64,000 nt of DNA. Origin: Eucalyptus grandis. Taxonomy: Eukaryota; Streptophyta; Magnoliopsida; Myrtales; Myrtaceae. Positions 37,001 to 49,556 of this stretch are shown here, piece by piece. The stretch spans positions 48,777,738 to 48,841,737 of the forward strand of contig NC_052612.1 in assembly GCF_016545825.1 (NCBI RefSeq), in the 5' to 3' direction. A program made the position numbers and the translations under genes. Under the pieces are notes generated by a model. The model was not told the origin of the DNA and ran no database searches. It saw only the letters and a program-made list of their open reading frames with translations. Every line of letters begins with the position of its first letter. The first letter of the stretch is position 1.

Positions 37001-39045
37001 GTGATTGATTCTGTCTATTACGTCATTCATAGAATGAATCTATCATATAGTATTTATTGAACTAGTAGGGCTGGATACATAAATTGATAAATACATATGG
37101 AACTTCTCATTGTAGCAAATCTGTTACTGAAAAGAAAATGAGTTTACCCATTACGGACGCATTTTTCGTTTGGAATTAGCTTCTTCAGAAACAGTTAAGT
37201 TATGGTTTGCACTAGCTACAATTCATTGAACAAAACAGGCCACGTGCAATTTCCTTAAGAGTTCTGCGTTATATGTCATCTTTGGCTTGATCATTTACAT
37301 GCAAAACCACTTTCCCTCAATGAATTGCAGAAGTGAAATACCACCCGACGAGCATCATGTTCGTAAACATCCCAAGCATCTCCAAGCTGCAGTGGCACCC
37401 CTTCACGGTCACATCCAGCAGCAACATGGAGCCCGACCGCCTCAGCGTGGCCATCAAATGTCAAGGAAGCTGGTCTCGCCGCCTCTTCGAATCTCTTTCC
37501 TCCTTCTCCTCTTCTTCTCTGGACCATCTTCAAGTCTCTGTGGAAGGACCCTACGGACCGAGTTCTTCTCAGTTCCTTAGGTCAATGCCTCCTCTAATTT
37601 CTCAACATCTCTTAGATATAATCCTATTTTATATACAATGCCTTGCAATTGCATGTGTTATCGACTCTGTAAACTGTATTTATCGCCCCCAAATCAGACA
37701 TTCATATGATAACCAGGTAGGCCGTGCGTCAAGAGCTTAAACGGATATGCGGCTTCAATTAGCTGTTTCGTTCTAGAGAATGTTCTTTCGATTGAACACA
37801 AAGCTCATCTCGAGTACTAACACGGTGAACTTATGCAGGCACGAAACGCTGGTGATGGTGAGCGGAGGAAGCGGCATCACTCCATTCATTTCCATAATCC
37901 GTGAGATCATCCACCAAACCAACCAACAACAAACTGACACCGCGGCCTCATCAAAGCTCCCGAATGTGCTCCTCATATGCGCCTTCAAGACATCGGCCGA
38001 CCTCGCCATCCTTGACCTCTTGCTTCCCCTCTCTCTCGATCCCTCCTCCCGCTTCTCTCCTCAACTCCACCTCCGGATCGAGGCCTACGTCACCCGAGAC
38101 CACCACCAGCAGCTCGACCCCGCCCAGAAGCTCATCCAAACCACCTGGTTCAAGCCCGACCCTCTCGACTCCCCCATCACCCCCGCCCTCGGCTCCAACT
38201 CCTGGCTCTGGCTGGGTGCCATCATAGCCTCCTCGTTCGCCATGTTCCTGCTCTTGTTGGGGATCGTGACCCGCTACTACATCTACCCGATCGAGCACGG
38301 CGACGACGGGAATTACCATTTCTCGTATTGGACGCTTTGGGAGATGTTCTTGATGTGCGCTTGCGTGTTCTTGGCCTCAAGCGGCGTTTTCTTGTGGCGC
38401 AAGAAAGGGGCCACCGCCGGAGGGAGGCAAGTGAAGAGCATGGAGATCCCGACGCCGACAGCGTCTCCCGGGTCGTGGTTCAGCAATGTGGAGGAGAGAG
38501 GGGTGGAGAGTGTTCCGCATCAGTCGCTGGTTGAAGCCACGAATGTGCATTACGGGGGAAGGCCTGACCTAAAAAGTAAGCTTCTTAGTACTTGATCCTT
38601 CTCGACAACATAAACTCAGACATGCAAGAAAAGTTTTCGCTCGGCTTATAAATTTTCTTATTCAACCACGATATATGGGTGAAAATGATGACAAGAAAAA
38701 AAAGCATGCCCTGGAAGCCCGATATCAGGCCTGAACCGGCGTAACGATGGAGCCTAAAAGGCCGAAATGGGGTCATAATCAAGCCCGATATCAGCCCAGA
38801 AGACCCAAAATGTGTCAAATTCCTGGGCCGTGATTAGATTTACATGTCAAGGAAATGATTCTTTTCTTGTTTTCCTGTTGCCCTTCTGAAATTTTGCCTT
38901 TGCAGAGTCACTGTCGGAGTGCAAAGGGCCGGACACGGGAGTTCTCGTATGCGGGCCTACAGAAATGAGGCACGAGGTTGCCAAGATATGTGCATCCGGT
39001 TTGGGAGAGAACCTGCATTTCGAGTCCATCAGCTTCAACTGGTGA
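34057..39045 (+). CDS. FRO: Ferric reduction oxidase, tandem copy 1
   Basis: Eight exons: 34057-34207, 34438-34540, 34651-34836, 34995-35229, 36370-36697, 37331-37580, 37839-38575 and 38906-39045; GT-AG borders, in frame, 709 aa, normal for the family. FRO proteins are membrane flavocytochromes that move electrons from cytosolic NADPH through FAD and two hemes to Fe(III) chelates. Visible motifs are heme ligand pairs His195/His209 and His269/His282, FAD motif HPFTVTSSS at 357-365, NADPH motif SGGSGITPF at 426-434, and CGP near 679-681 with the terminal FNW. N-terminal and mid-C-terminal hydrophobic spans are present. Intron 4 is long (1.1 kb). The next gene is a paralogue. Plasma membrane is the default location; the exact family member cannot be set from sequence alone. 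Confidence 0.95.
35368..35442. repeat. Short direct duplication in FRO intron 4
   Basis: ttggcctcgacaagttccat and the following bases occur twice 43 bp apart, inside the long intron. No splice role is evident. Confidence 0.85.
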
Positions 39046-41117
39046 CTTGATGGATTGAACAACTTTATTTATGCACGGGAACAACGTGTATGTCAAGCAG
39101 AACTGGGTTGTGTTTTCGTGTCAGTCATTGCATTTGCATTTCTCTGTGTCTTGGGGTGTGAGAGAGCGTGGGCATCAGCTGATTTGTGTGATAAATGCCC
39201 GTGATTTGGAAATTGCCCATCGTGAATGATCATCTGATTAAGCCTGGAAAGTCCATGCGTTTCGTCCTCTATCGATTCCACAATTAATCGACACGGTTGC
39301 GGAATGAAAAGATATGAATTGGATAAACCTATCAAAACGAATCTTAAACTCATGTATTACCTATTTAAAAAAATAAATCGGTCATATATGGATCACTTCA
39401 ATTTTGAAGAGTGTATCCTAAATAAATTTTAAATATAAAAGCTAAGATAAATGGGTTGAATTTAGAACCCATTTCTAATTCACTAGGCTCATATACACTC
39501 TCTCCCTCTTCAACCTCATAAAAACATTTCAAAAAATATATATAATTATAATTTTTTTTTCTTTTTGTCTTTCTTCTCCTTCTTCCATCTTTCTCCACTA
39601 GTGGACAATGACTAGCCAAGTGAGAGACAAGTTTGCTAGAGGTCAATGAAGCTCGAGCTCACTAGTCTAAGGTGAGGCTCAGCTAGCCGAAATTAGGTGA
39701 GCTCGAGCCTCACCGACCTATGGCAAGGCTTGAGCTAACCTATGACTAATCTTTGGCCATCGATGTGGCCGATGACTAGTTAAAGAAGAAGGAAAAATGA
39801 AAAATGAAAAAAGTTCAAATTTTAATTTCTTAAAATTTAAAAATTATTGAAAGGAGTGCATAGAGGAAAATCTGCTTAGATTTTCCATACAAAACAACAA
39901 AAAAATTCTAATTTATTTTCACATTTCAAGCAAATATTAGAAAATGACTTCTTGAAAAACACATTTAAAAAAAAAAAAAAAAACGGAGCCTCAATTTTTT
40001 AAGAAATTATGAAAATTATTCATTAAATTTGTATTGCATAAAAGTATTTTAGCAATATCATTTATATAAAATAAAATAAAATAAAATCATAAGAAACAAG
40101 CTTTCCTAGATTTGGTTAAATGGATTGGGTTGGATATTAGTTGAGTATAGGTTGGATCGAGTAGAGGTCGAAAATTTTGTATTATGATAAATAAGTCATA
40201 AAAGGGTTAAATGGGTCAATTTGAATTGGATCATTTATAACTCAATCCACCCCTTTGACAAATCTACAATTAGACAACGAGAATCCAAGCCAGCTTTCAA
40301 CGGCAGGAGCCAGTAAATCTACAATTTTCATTAACAAGACGCCCAACTAAACGGGTCACATCCCGAGAGCGTAAGAGATCCGACGCTGGACATTGTAAAT
40401 GACCCCATTTTGCCGTGGCGAGAACAGCTCGGGCGGAACAAAAGCGTGCATAAGAGTAATCAATGGAGGGAAAGTCTAGAGGAGGGGGGACGTCGTAAAT
40501 GCACCTCATTGCAAATGACGAGAGTGTCGGCTGGCCCGGGTTCTTCCATCCAGCAATGATGACAACATCCATAATCATAAAGATTGTAATAATAACAACA
40601 ACAGCAGCAGCATTTCTTATGTCTACAGGAGCCTCCTGTAAATACAAGAGTCTTAACCAAAAGCTGTTGTCAAATACCATCAGGTTGATCCTATGGTATC
40701 GATAATACCTTCAATGATAGCCTATCTTGTAAGAATCCTGCTGCCGGAGATTGTCATTTTAGTAAGGAGTATTCACAAGGAAGGCGATGTTGTGTGGAGT
40801 ATATTTGATAGATTATTACATTCGTGGCGAAAAAGGTGTTCCCTATTAATGAATATTGCGTTGGAAGGAACGATAAAGCCATGCACTGGGCCTCCAAAAT
40901 GATATGCTGGCCTCTCTGTCTCCCGTAGGAGTCAAATATCTCCTCCCAAAAGTGCTCGCTCAAATTGACTCCTGATACGGTAATTCACCTGTCGCCTTTG
41001 CTTGAGGTAATCCGTCATCGGTTCCCGACGAACTTTGCTATATAACCATGTTCGCGGAGGGAATATTAATGGTGAATTGAGAGAGATAGACAGAGACAGA
41101 GACAGAGAGAGACAGAG
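39046..41117. other. Region between the two FRO genes
   Basis: Includes the 3' UTR of copy 1 and the promoter of copy 2. A run of 'agctcgagcctcac'-like phrases around 39640-39760 is mildly repetitive. A minus-strand 127-codon frame at 40297-40680 has no recognised motif and is probably chance. A TATA box lies at 41038-41045. Confidence 0.5.
41038..41045 (+). promoter_or_regulatory. Probable TATA box of FRO gene 2
   Basis: ctatataa within ttgctatataaccatg, about 75 bases before the start codon at 41118; a GA/GACA-rich leader (41080-41117) follows. Confidence 0.6.
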
Positions 41118-44100
41118 ATGGAAGACGCTTGTTGCGAAGGCATGAAGATGGTGGCGATGAGATTAGCCATGAAAGTCCTAATCATGGTCGTCTTTCTTGG
41201 GTATATTTCGATACTGATAATGATGCCCACCAACACTTTCTACTTGCGCTGGATGCCAAACATTCGCAGCAAAACCCAGTCCACGTACTTCGGACAACAA
41301 GGTACTTTTGCTCGTGCTTCATTTGTCTTGCAGTTGCAAACTCTAGCTCATTTTGCCCTTTCTATGACATGAGCTTCTTGCCGTTTCCATTGCTTGTTCA
41401 ATTTCATTGTTTCAGAGAGAGCTATAATAATAGTAATGAAAGAAAACAGATAAACACAAGGACTAGCTGAACTTCACCCAATCCTTCATGGTTTTTCCTT
41501 CAGGAGCGAGTCTTCTGATATACGCCTTCCCCATTCTATTCATTGCCACATTGGGTGCTTTCTATTCGCATCTAAGGAAGAGAGGCATAGATCACAGCGA
41601 CTCAAGGTGACCGACTCTATTCCCTTGGAAATATCCCTGCCAGAAATTGTTCTCTTTATGATTCAAGCGAACGCCGATGACGTGTTATATTTTTTCCCTG
41701 TTGACAGAGTGCAAGGAAGGAGCTGCCGGTACCACTCATGGAAGATGCCCGCGTTGGTCAAAGGCCCTCTAGGAATCGTTTCTTGGATAGAGCTCGCCTT
41801 CTTGGCCATGTTCTCAGCTCTATTAGTATGGTCTTTCTCCTCTTACTTGCATGCTATGTTTGCAAATGTTGCGCAAGAGGCGATCCAAGAAAGGGAGCGA
41901 GTGTGAGTACCGCTTATCTTCAAAATTTTGCACGTTGAAGAGCACTTAAATGCTGCGCAGGGAATGAACGGAATTTTCCTTTGGCAGGTGGGATGTAAGG
42001 CTAGATAGTGCAGCTCTGTTGCTTGGCCTGGTTGGGAACATCTGCTTAGCCTTCTTGTTCTTCCCAGTCACGAGAGGATCCTCAGTTTTGCAGTTCATTA
42101 GTGTGACCTCTGAGGCGAGTGTCAAGTACCACATCTGGCTTGGCCACGTTACCATGACTCTCTTCACCGCGCATGGCTTGTGCTATGTCATTTTCTGGGT
42201 CAATACTCAACAAATCTTAGAGGTAATTTGCAATATTGAACTACAAGTTTTGTAGTGACTTCTAACACAGCTTTACACAAATTTGATAAAGCTTGAATCA
42301 TCTTGATCATGGTTGCAGATGATAAAATGGGACAAGGTTGGAATTTCCAATGTGGCCGGGGAAATCTCGTTACTGGCCGGAGTGGTAATGTGGGCAACTG
42401 CGTTTCAGCGAATTAGGAGAAAGATATTCGAACTCTTCTTCTACACTCACTACCTGTACATTATTTTCGTCCTGTTTTTCGTACTTCATGTTGGGTTTTC
42501 CACTGCCTGCGTCATGCTTCCTGGTCTCTATCTCTTCTTAATCGATCGATGCCTGCGATTCTTGCAATCCCAACAGAAGATTCAGCTTGTTTGCGCTCGG
42601 GTGCTACCCTGTCAAGCAGTTGAATTGAACTTTTCGAAGAGTCCAGGTAGAGTTGAATACCAATTTAATCTGCAAATCTTTTTGCCTCCACTTGCTTTTA
42701 TTTTTGCCATATTAATTCCTCCTTTGTCTGGTTTAAGGATTGAGCTATTCTCCAACTAGCACAGTGTTTCTCAACATCCCTAGCATATCGAAGCTGCAAT
42801 GGCATCCTTTCACTATTACATCAAGTAGTAATTTGGATTGCGACAAGCTAAGCATAGTGGTAAAAAGCGAAGGAAGATGGACTAAGATGTTGTATGAGAC
42901 CGTATCCTCTTCCTCACCTGTAGAGAGGCTTGAGATTTCGCTTGAAGGGCCATATGGACCTCCTTCGACCGATTTGCTGAGGTGAGTCCTTTGGTAGCAG
43001 TTATTTGGGGGAAAAAGATATTAATGTGTTGACATTACAAGGAAATGCTGCAAAACACCATAACTAGACTTGTTAGATATCGAGACTGAATTCACTTTCG
43101 GACATAGGAAAAGTGCCAGCGATCATTTCGCTAGTATTTGTTCATTGAATATCATTCCCTATTATTCCAGCTTAGATGCCTTATAAGTTTAGCTTGATCA
43201 AGATGGCCGAAACATTCTACAGGCACGACATGCTGGTGATGATTAGTGGAGGGAGTGGCATCACGCCTTTCATTTCCATCATCCGGGAGCTCCTCTTCAC
43301 AGCTAACACGGCAAGTCATAAGGCTCCACGAATTCTTCTCATTTGTGCATTCAAGAAAGAACTTGATCTGGCCATGCTGGAACTCCTCCTCCCTGTTTCA
43401 GGCACGAATCTCGACATATCCTGCCTTCACCTTCAAATTGAAGCCTATGTGACAAGAGAGAAAGAGACTGTAAAAGATGATCAGGAGCTCATCCGAACCG
43501 TGTGGCTCAAGCCTAACACAAATGATGTACCAGTTTCTGCAGTTCTAGGTAGCAGAAGCTGGCTGTGGCTAGGATTAATAATTTCATCATCCTTTGCTAT
43601 ATTCCTAGTACTTGTTGGAATTATAACACGATATTACATATACCCGACTGAACGTGACTCGAACGGAATTTACTCGGATGCTTCCAGAGCTGCTCTGTAC
43701 ATGGTGTTTGCTTGCGTCTGCATAGCTGCAAGTGCCACCGGTGCTTTTCTTTGGAACAAGAAACAGAGTTTGAGAGAAGCAGTGCAGATACAAGACATGA
43801 AAACCCCACCAACAGCATCACCAGTTGCCAGAGTCGACGACGGTGACTGGGAGTTGGAAAGCCTCCCTCGCCAAACGCTCATTCAAACAACCAATGTGCA
43901 CTATGGCGAAAGGCCCAACCTCAAGAGTGAGTATTTCCTCTGAATTGTTTTTGGTCGTTGATTACTCGAACTTGGGAAGAAAGACATCAGTTTAAAAAAA
44001 CCAGCACGTGATTAAATGGATATGCTTCTAATTGGAAAGATCAGTGAAACATCAACTCATAGAGGTTAAACTAACTTTGGTTGCAGAGATTTTGCTGGGC

Positions 44101-44226
44101 ATTGAAGGGTCGAGCATCGGAGTGCTTGTTAGTGGTCCGCGGAAGATGAGACAAGATGTAGCTGATGTATGTTCATCTGGGTTGATATCCAACCTACACT
44201 TCCAGTCCATTAGTTTTAGCTGGTGA
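41118..44226 (+). CDS. FRO: Ferric reduction oxidase, tandem copy 2
   Basis: Eight exons: 41118-41301, 41504-41606, 41708-41902, 41988-42222, 42319-42646, 42738-42981, 43223-43926 and 44087-44226; 710 aa. Intron phases equal those of copy 1, and exons 2, 4, 5 and 8 have identical lengths in both, so this is a tandem duplicate. Heme pairs are His209/His223 and His283/His296. The FAD motif HPFTITSSS is at 371-379 and the NADPH motif SGGSGITPF at 438-446. The C-terminal nicotinamide-site motif reads VLVSGP instead of VLVCGP (Ser680), a change at a normally conserved cysteine. Introns are shorter than in copy 1. Otherwise no truncation or frameshift is visible; function is probably ferric-chelate reduction, with the Cys change leaving some doubt about efficiency. 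Confidence 0.95.
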
Positions 44227-44418
44227 CGTCAAGGAACTATATGTGATCATCTGGTGACATCAAGAATCTAGATGTGATCATTGTCTTTCTACGCAAACAT
44301 AGAGAGATTCATGGTGAAAATAAGTTCGATCTTCAGGTTTAATAGACAGAGTGAGCAGGATGAAATTAAGCATCTTTTTTTCTTTTCTTTTGCTTTATGT
44401 ATTTTGGCCAGGTGAAAA

Positions 44419-45081
44419 TGATGGGAGAATAGTAACAATTCGAACAATATCGAATTAACGCAGCGGAATAAAATAATCTCCCGTGTTGTGTAAACCTAAT
44501 AGGAATCGATATAGTAAAATAAAATAAATACCAAATATGTGAACACGAGACGATTTTTTTACGTGAAAAACCTCATCAATGTGAGGAGATCAAAAAACCA
44601 CGGGACCAGAGTCCACCTGAAAATCTACACTATCAACAAAATTGGGTGAACAATGTTCTTGTATTTGAGGTACATAACGGCAAAGACCTCAAAAACATAA
44701 TTCTTGGTAATATACATGAATTTCACAAGAGATCAAGATAAATCTAACCAAAAACATAAGTTTTGACCTGATGTAGGGAGTTTTAAACGAAAATCAAACC
44801 GTTCAGATTCGAGAAGATTGCACCACAGACATGCTGACAAAATTTCAGCTCAATTGGACCACGAATCGTCCTCCGATGTCAGCTTGATGTAAATCAGATT
44901 TTGCCACAATCCTAAATTTTCTACTTTCTCTTTTTCTCTTGTCACTCCATCTTTTTGCGGCTACCACTTTAAAAATAGTGAGAAACCATATTTCTCCATA
45001 TGACTTATCATATGGGCTCAAGCCCTTTTTGGGCTTGCAACTCATTGAGCTTCCTTCACATAAGAGTAAACCCAGCTAATA
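44419..45081 (-). repeat. Copia element 3' LTR
   Basis: 663 bp, starting tgatgggagaatagtaac in plus orientation and ending cagctaata; aligns along its length with the 53977-54662 LTR with scattered differences. The outer base pair has decayed (ctaata instead of ctaaca). Confidence 0.9.
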
Positions 45082-45099
45082 AATCTCCCTCTCACGACA

Positions 45100-47680
45100 A
45101 TGTGGAGGGATTCACCATCCCTGCTATCAATTAGCAATGTTCAAGCTTAGAGTTTTCGTCATCATATCAAAGCCATTATAATCCATATGAATTTTCTCAA
45201 GTTCCAACAACTTTTTATCTAGAACATTTCTTATCCAATGATATCTAATATCAATATATTGCGATCTAGAATGAAAAGATGAATTCTTACCAAGATGAAT
45301 TGCGTTTTGATTATCACAAAATAGCACATACCTTTTTTGCTTAAACCCAAGTTCTTCTAAGAACTTCTTCATCCATAGCATCTATTTACTAGCTTCAGTC
45401 GTTGCAAAAAATTCAGCTTTGATTATAGAAAGTGCAATACACTTCTGCAATCTTGACTTCTATGACACGGCTCCACCCGTAAAAGAAATCAAATAGCCAG
45501 AAGTAGATTTACGAGTATCAATATCTCTTGCTAAGTCAGAATCTATGTATCCAACTAACTCAAGTTTTCTGGTCCCGAAACTGAGTTTCAAATTTGAAGT
45601 TATCCGAAAATACTTCATAATCCACTTCATTGCATTCCAATGCTCTTTACCTGGATTTGACAAATAGAGACTAACAACGCCAACTGTGTGCGCCAAGTCT
45701 GTGCGTGTACATACCATTGCATACATTAAGCTTCCTACAGTTAAGGCACATGGAACATTTTTCATATCTTTCTTCTTTTTATCAGTCGTAGGATTTTGCT
45801 TCATATTTAACTTAAAGTGGGCAATAAGAAGAGTACTAACAATTTTAACATTGTCCATGTAAAATTTATGAATGATCTTTTCGATATATTTCTCTTGCGA
45901 CAAAAACAACTTCTTAGCATCTTTGCCTCGAGTAATTCTAATGCCAAGAATCTACTTCGCCGAGCCCAAGTCTTTCATGGCAAAAGACTTGCTTAATTGT
46001 TTCTTCAATAACTCAATTCTTAAAGCATTCCTACCAACAATTAACATATCACCAACATAAAGTAAGAGAATAATAAAGTCATCATCAGAAAATTTTTGGA
46101 CAAACACATAGGTATCTGAGGAAGTCTTCTTATAACCATGTTCTATTATAACTGACACAAACTTTGTGTACCACTACCTCGATGCTTATTTTAGGCCATA
46201 GAGACTTTTCTTCAATTTGCACACATAATTCTCTTTCTCTTCCACTTTAAATTCCTTAGGTTGTTCCATATATATCTCTTCCTCTAAGTCACCATGTAGA
46301 AAAACTGTTTTGACATCCATTTGCTCAATTTCCAAATCTAGGGTAGCTGCTAAGCCTAGTACCACACGGATAGAAGACGTTTTCACTACCGGATAAAATA
46401 TATTATCAAAATCAATACCCTTTCTCTGACCGAATCCCTTAATAGCCAATCTAGCTTTATATCGTGGTTATGAAGTATGTTCATCTTGCTTCAACCTATA
46501 TACCCATTTGTTCCTCAAAGCTCTTTTACCTTTAAGTAACTTCACAAACTCAAAAGTATGATTATCATCAAGTGACTACATCTCATCTCACATAGCATCA
46601 AATCATTTGATTTTGTACTCATCTTCTATTACTTCTGCATAATACCCCGGTTCACCTACATCAGTCAATAATAGATACTCATCTTCAGAATACCTGGTTG
46701 GAGGTCGTTAATCTCTAACGGATCTCCGGACTAGAACATCTAGTGGAACATCTAATTAAGCCTCTAGTTCAGGAATAGTATTATATATTTCAACATGTTC
46801 AGGAACATGTGCATTATTTGGAACATTGACTTCCTGCTACTCTTCATCAACCTGTGTAGGAATATTTGTAAGAGGAATTGAATCCAAATCAACCAAATTA
46901 TCACTAACTTGTGGTGCTGAAATCATCTTTACTTTTTCAATATCCTCTATTGTTTAATCTTCCATAAACACAACATCTTTGCTTCTTACAATTTTCTTTT
47001 CAACCGGATCATAAAATTTGTAGCCAAACATATTCTGTCCATAACTAATAAATATGCATTGTCATGTTTTCACATCAAGTTTAGACTTCTCATCTTTGGG
47101 AATATGGACAAATGCTTTGCACCCAAAAACACGCAAATAATCATAAGAAATATCTTTACCTGTCCAAACTCTATTAGGAACATTAAAGTCTAAAGGAACG
47201 CATAGAGTAAGATTTAATACATGCATAATTGTACTTAAAGCCTCACGCCAAAAGGATCCAAGTAGCTTTGACTATGAAAGTAAACATATTACCCTTTCAA
47301 CCAGTGTTCTGTTCATTTTCTCAGCTAAGTCATTTAACTGAGGCATCTTGAGAGGTGTCTTTTGATATCGAATACCTTGTTGTCTACAATATTCATCAAA
47401 AGGTCCAATATACTCTCTCCCATCATCAGTTCTGATGCATTTCAATTTCTTTCCAGTTTGTCTCTCAGCTAAAGCTTGAAATTGCTTAAAAGCATATAAT
47501 ATTTGATCTTTAGTTTTCAAGGTATGAATCCAAATTTTCCTTGAAAAATCATCTATGAAGGTAACAAAATAAAGAGAGCCAATAAGTGATTTTGTTTTCA
47601 TAGGACTACAAATATCAAAATGCAGTAAATTTAGTATACCTGACTTTCTTAAAGGAGGTGAGCTTTTAAATGCAACTATG
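45100..47680 (-). pseudogene. Copia pol remnants: integrase, reverse transcriptase, RNase H
   Basis: On the minus strand: integrase core at 47601-47272 (FVTFIDDFSRKIWIH, IRTDDGREY, AEKMNRTLVE), reverse transcriptase at 46449-45952 (QMDVKTVFLHGDLEEEIYM, KKSLYGLK, ILLLYVGDML) and RNase H region at 45909-45127 (YIDSDLARD, STSGYLISF, CDNQNAIHLGKN). The reverse transcriptase active site reads YVGD where YVDD is required, so one catalytic Asp is gone. Multiple stops and frameshifts separate these blocks. Confidence 0.92.
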
Positions 47681-47682
47681 TT

Positions 47683-47919
47683 CTATTTTCCTCCTAAACA
47701 GTGAGCACTCGAACTTTTCAATCCTGAAAAGAGCTTATTCTTGGCCAATATTGACAAATCATTCTCACTGATGTGACTGAGCCTCTTATGCTGAGTTGTA
47801 TCTTCGTTGTCTACTGCATTAATTTTGTCTGTTGACAACTTTGTCTGCATAATGTACAACGAATAATATTTTTCACCTCTAGCCACAACAAGAGAATTTT
47901 TGGTGAGTTTCCATTGACC
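47683..47919 (-). pseudogene. Copia GAG-pre-integrase fragment, left side of insertion M1
   Basis: Minus-strand coding with KLTKNSLVVARGEKYYSLY and a HKRLSHISENDLSILAK segment typical of the Copia pre-integrase domain. The frame is interrupted by element M1 at 47920, directly before the partial protease tail found at 49466-49556. Confidence 0.88.
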
Positions 47920-49465
47920 GGGACAAGGACCCCTGGAGTGCCAAAAGTTGGCACAAAGGGATACTTCAGTGCCAAAAGTTACGAAAGGTACACTTAAGTG
48001 CCAAAATCGGAGCAAAATGGATCACTTGAGTGCCAATTTGAGTGCCAATCCGGCCAAAATGCCGACGCGGCATTTTTCCGACGAACCGAGCCCAAAACGA
48101 CGCCGTTTTGCATGCTGACATGGCCAAATAATGCAAAAATGGCGTCGTTTGGGGCTCATGTGATAAAAAAATAATATAAAAATTAAATAAATTAAATTTA
48201 AAATTAGATTTAGTTAAAATATTAAAAAATAATAATTTTAATAGTTAAAATATTTAAAACAATAATAAATTTAAAATTAAATTTAGTTAAAATATTAAAA
48301 AAACTAATTTTAAAATTAAATTTAGTTAAAATATTAAAAAATAATAATTCTAAAATTAAATTTAGTTAAAATATTAAAAATTAATAATTCTAAAATTAAA
48401 AGATTTAAAAAAATTAATAATTAATAATTTTAAAATTAGATTTAGTTAAAAAATTAAAAAATAATAATTTTAAATTAAATTTAGTTAAAATATTAAAAAA
48501 ATAATTTTTTTAAAATAATTTTTTTAAAATTAAAAAATAATAATTTTAAAATTAGATTTAGTTAAAATATTAAAATTAAAAATTTTAAATTAAAAAATTT
48601 AAAAAGATTTTTAAAAAATATCAAAAATTTATAAATAAATAAAAAGGGGGCGGTGGCTGAGGGCAGCCTCAGCCACCGCCCCTTTTTTTTTTTTTTTTAA
48701 TTTTAAATTATTATTTTTAATATTTTAATTAAATTTCTTTTTAAAATTATTTTTTAATTTTTTAACTAAATCTAATTTTAAAATTATTTTTTTTAATATT
48801 TTTTATTTTTTATTTTTAAAATTATTTTTTTAATTTTTTAACTAAATCTAATTTTTCATTTTTTTAAATTTTTATTTATAGAATTATTTTTTTAATTTTT
48901 TAACTAAATCTAATTTTTCATTTTTTTAAATTTTTTATTTTTAGAATTATTATTTTTAATATTTTAACTAAATGTAATTTTAAAATTATTTTTTTTTTTT
49001 AATATTTTAACTAAATCTAATTTTAAAATTATTTTTTAATATTTTGATTAAATTAAATTTTAAAATTATTTTTAAATATTTTAACTAAATGTAATTTTAA
49101 ATTTATTATTTTTTAATATTTTAACTATTAATTTTTTTAAAAAATATTTTAACTTAATCTAATTTTAAATTTAATTTATTTAATTTTTATATTATTTTTT
49201 TACCATGTCGACTCAAAGCGACGCCGTTTTTGCATCATTTGCCACATTAGCATGCACAACGGCGTCGTTTTGGGTTCACTTTGCTTAGAAATTCGTCGGA
49301 AAAATGCCACGTCACCTTTTGGATTTTTGGCGGAAGTGTAACATTTAAGTGATCCGTTTTTCTTCGAATGTGACACTTAAGTGTCGCTTTTCAGTAACTT
49401 TTGGCACTTAAGTGTCCCTTTGTGCCAACTTTTGGCACTTAAAGCGTTCTTATCCCCCATTGACC
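47911..49465. mobile_element. Mutator-like fold-back element M1 (with TSD)
   Basis: Element at 47920-49456 (1537 bp), starting GGGACAAGGACCCCTGG and ending GCGTTCTTATCCC, flanked by the exact 9-bp duplication ccattgacc (47911-47919 and 49457-49465). The outer 250 bases of each side are inverted copies ('gtgccaaaagttggcac', 'cgacgccgtttt'). The inner arms are AT-rich repeats of 'aaattagatttagttaaaatatt' on the left and its complement on the right. A GC-rich hairpin lies at the tip (48641-48690). No transposase. A 9-bp TSD and long inverted repeats mark a non-autonomous Mutator-like element. Confidence 0.92.
48641..48690. repeat. GC-rich hairpin at the tip of M1
   Basis: aaaaaggggg-cggtggctgagg on the left pairs with cctcagccaccg-cccc-ttttt on the right around a gcag loop. 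It is the centre of symmetry of the whole element. Confidence 0.9.
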
Positions 49466-49556
49466 ATTACTGAAGGTGCTGCAATACCCATCATCATCCA
49501 ACTTGCCTGTAGAAATCAAATTCAAGCGGATATCAGGTATACGTTTAACATTATTC
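49466..49556 (-). pseudogene. Copia protease tail between insertions M1 and M2
   Basis: About 90 bp of minus-strand coding (NVKRIPDIRLNLISTGKLDD and STFSNGQ) typical of the segment after the Copia protease. It is isolated between the two Mutator-like elements and continues on both sides once these are ignored. Confidence 0.88.

Noticed and set aside
40297..40680. 127-codon minus-strand frame between the FRO genes
   Set aside because: One hydrophobic stretch but no recognised family; a simple repeat (gca/aac) explains part of it.
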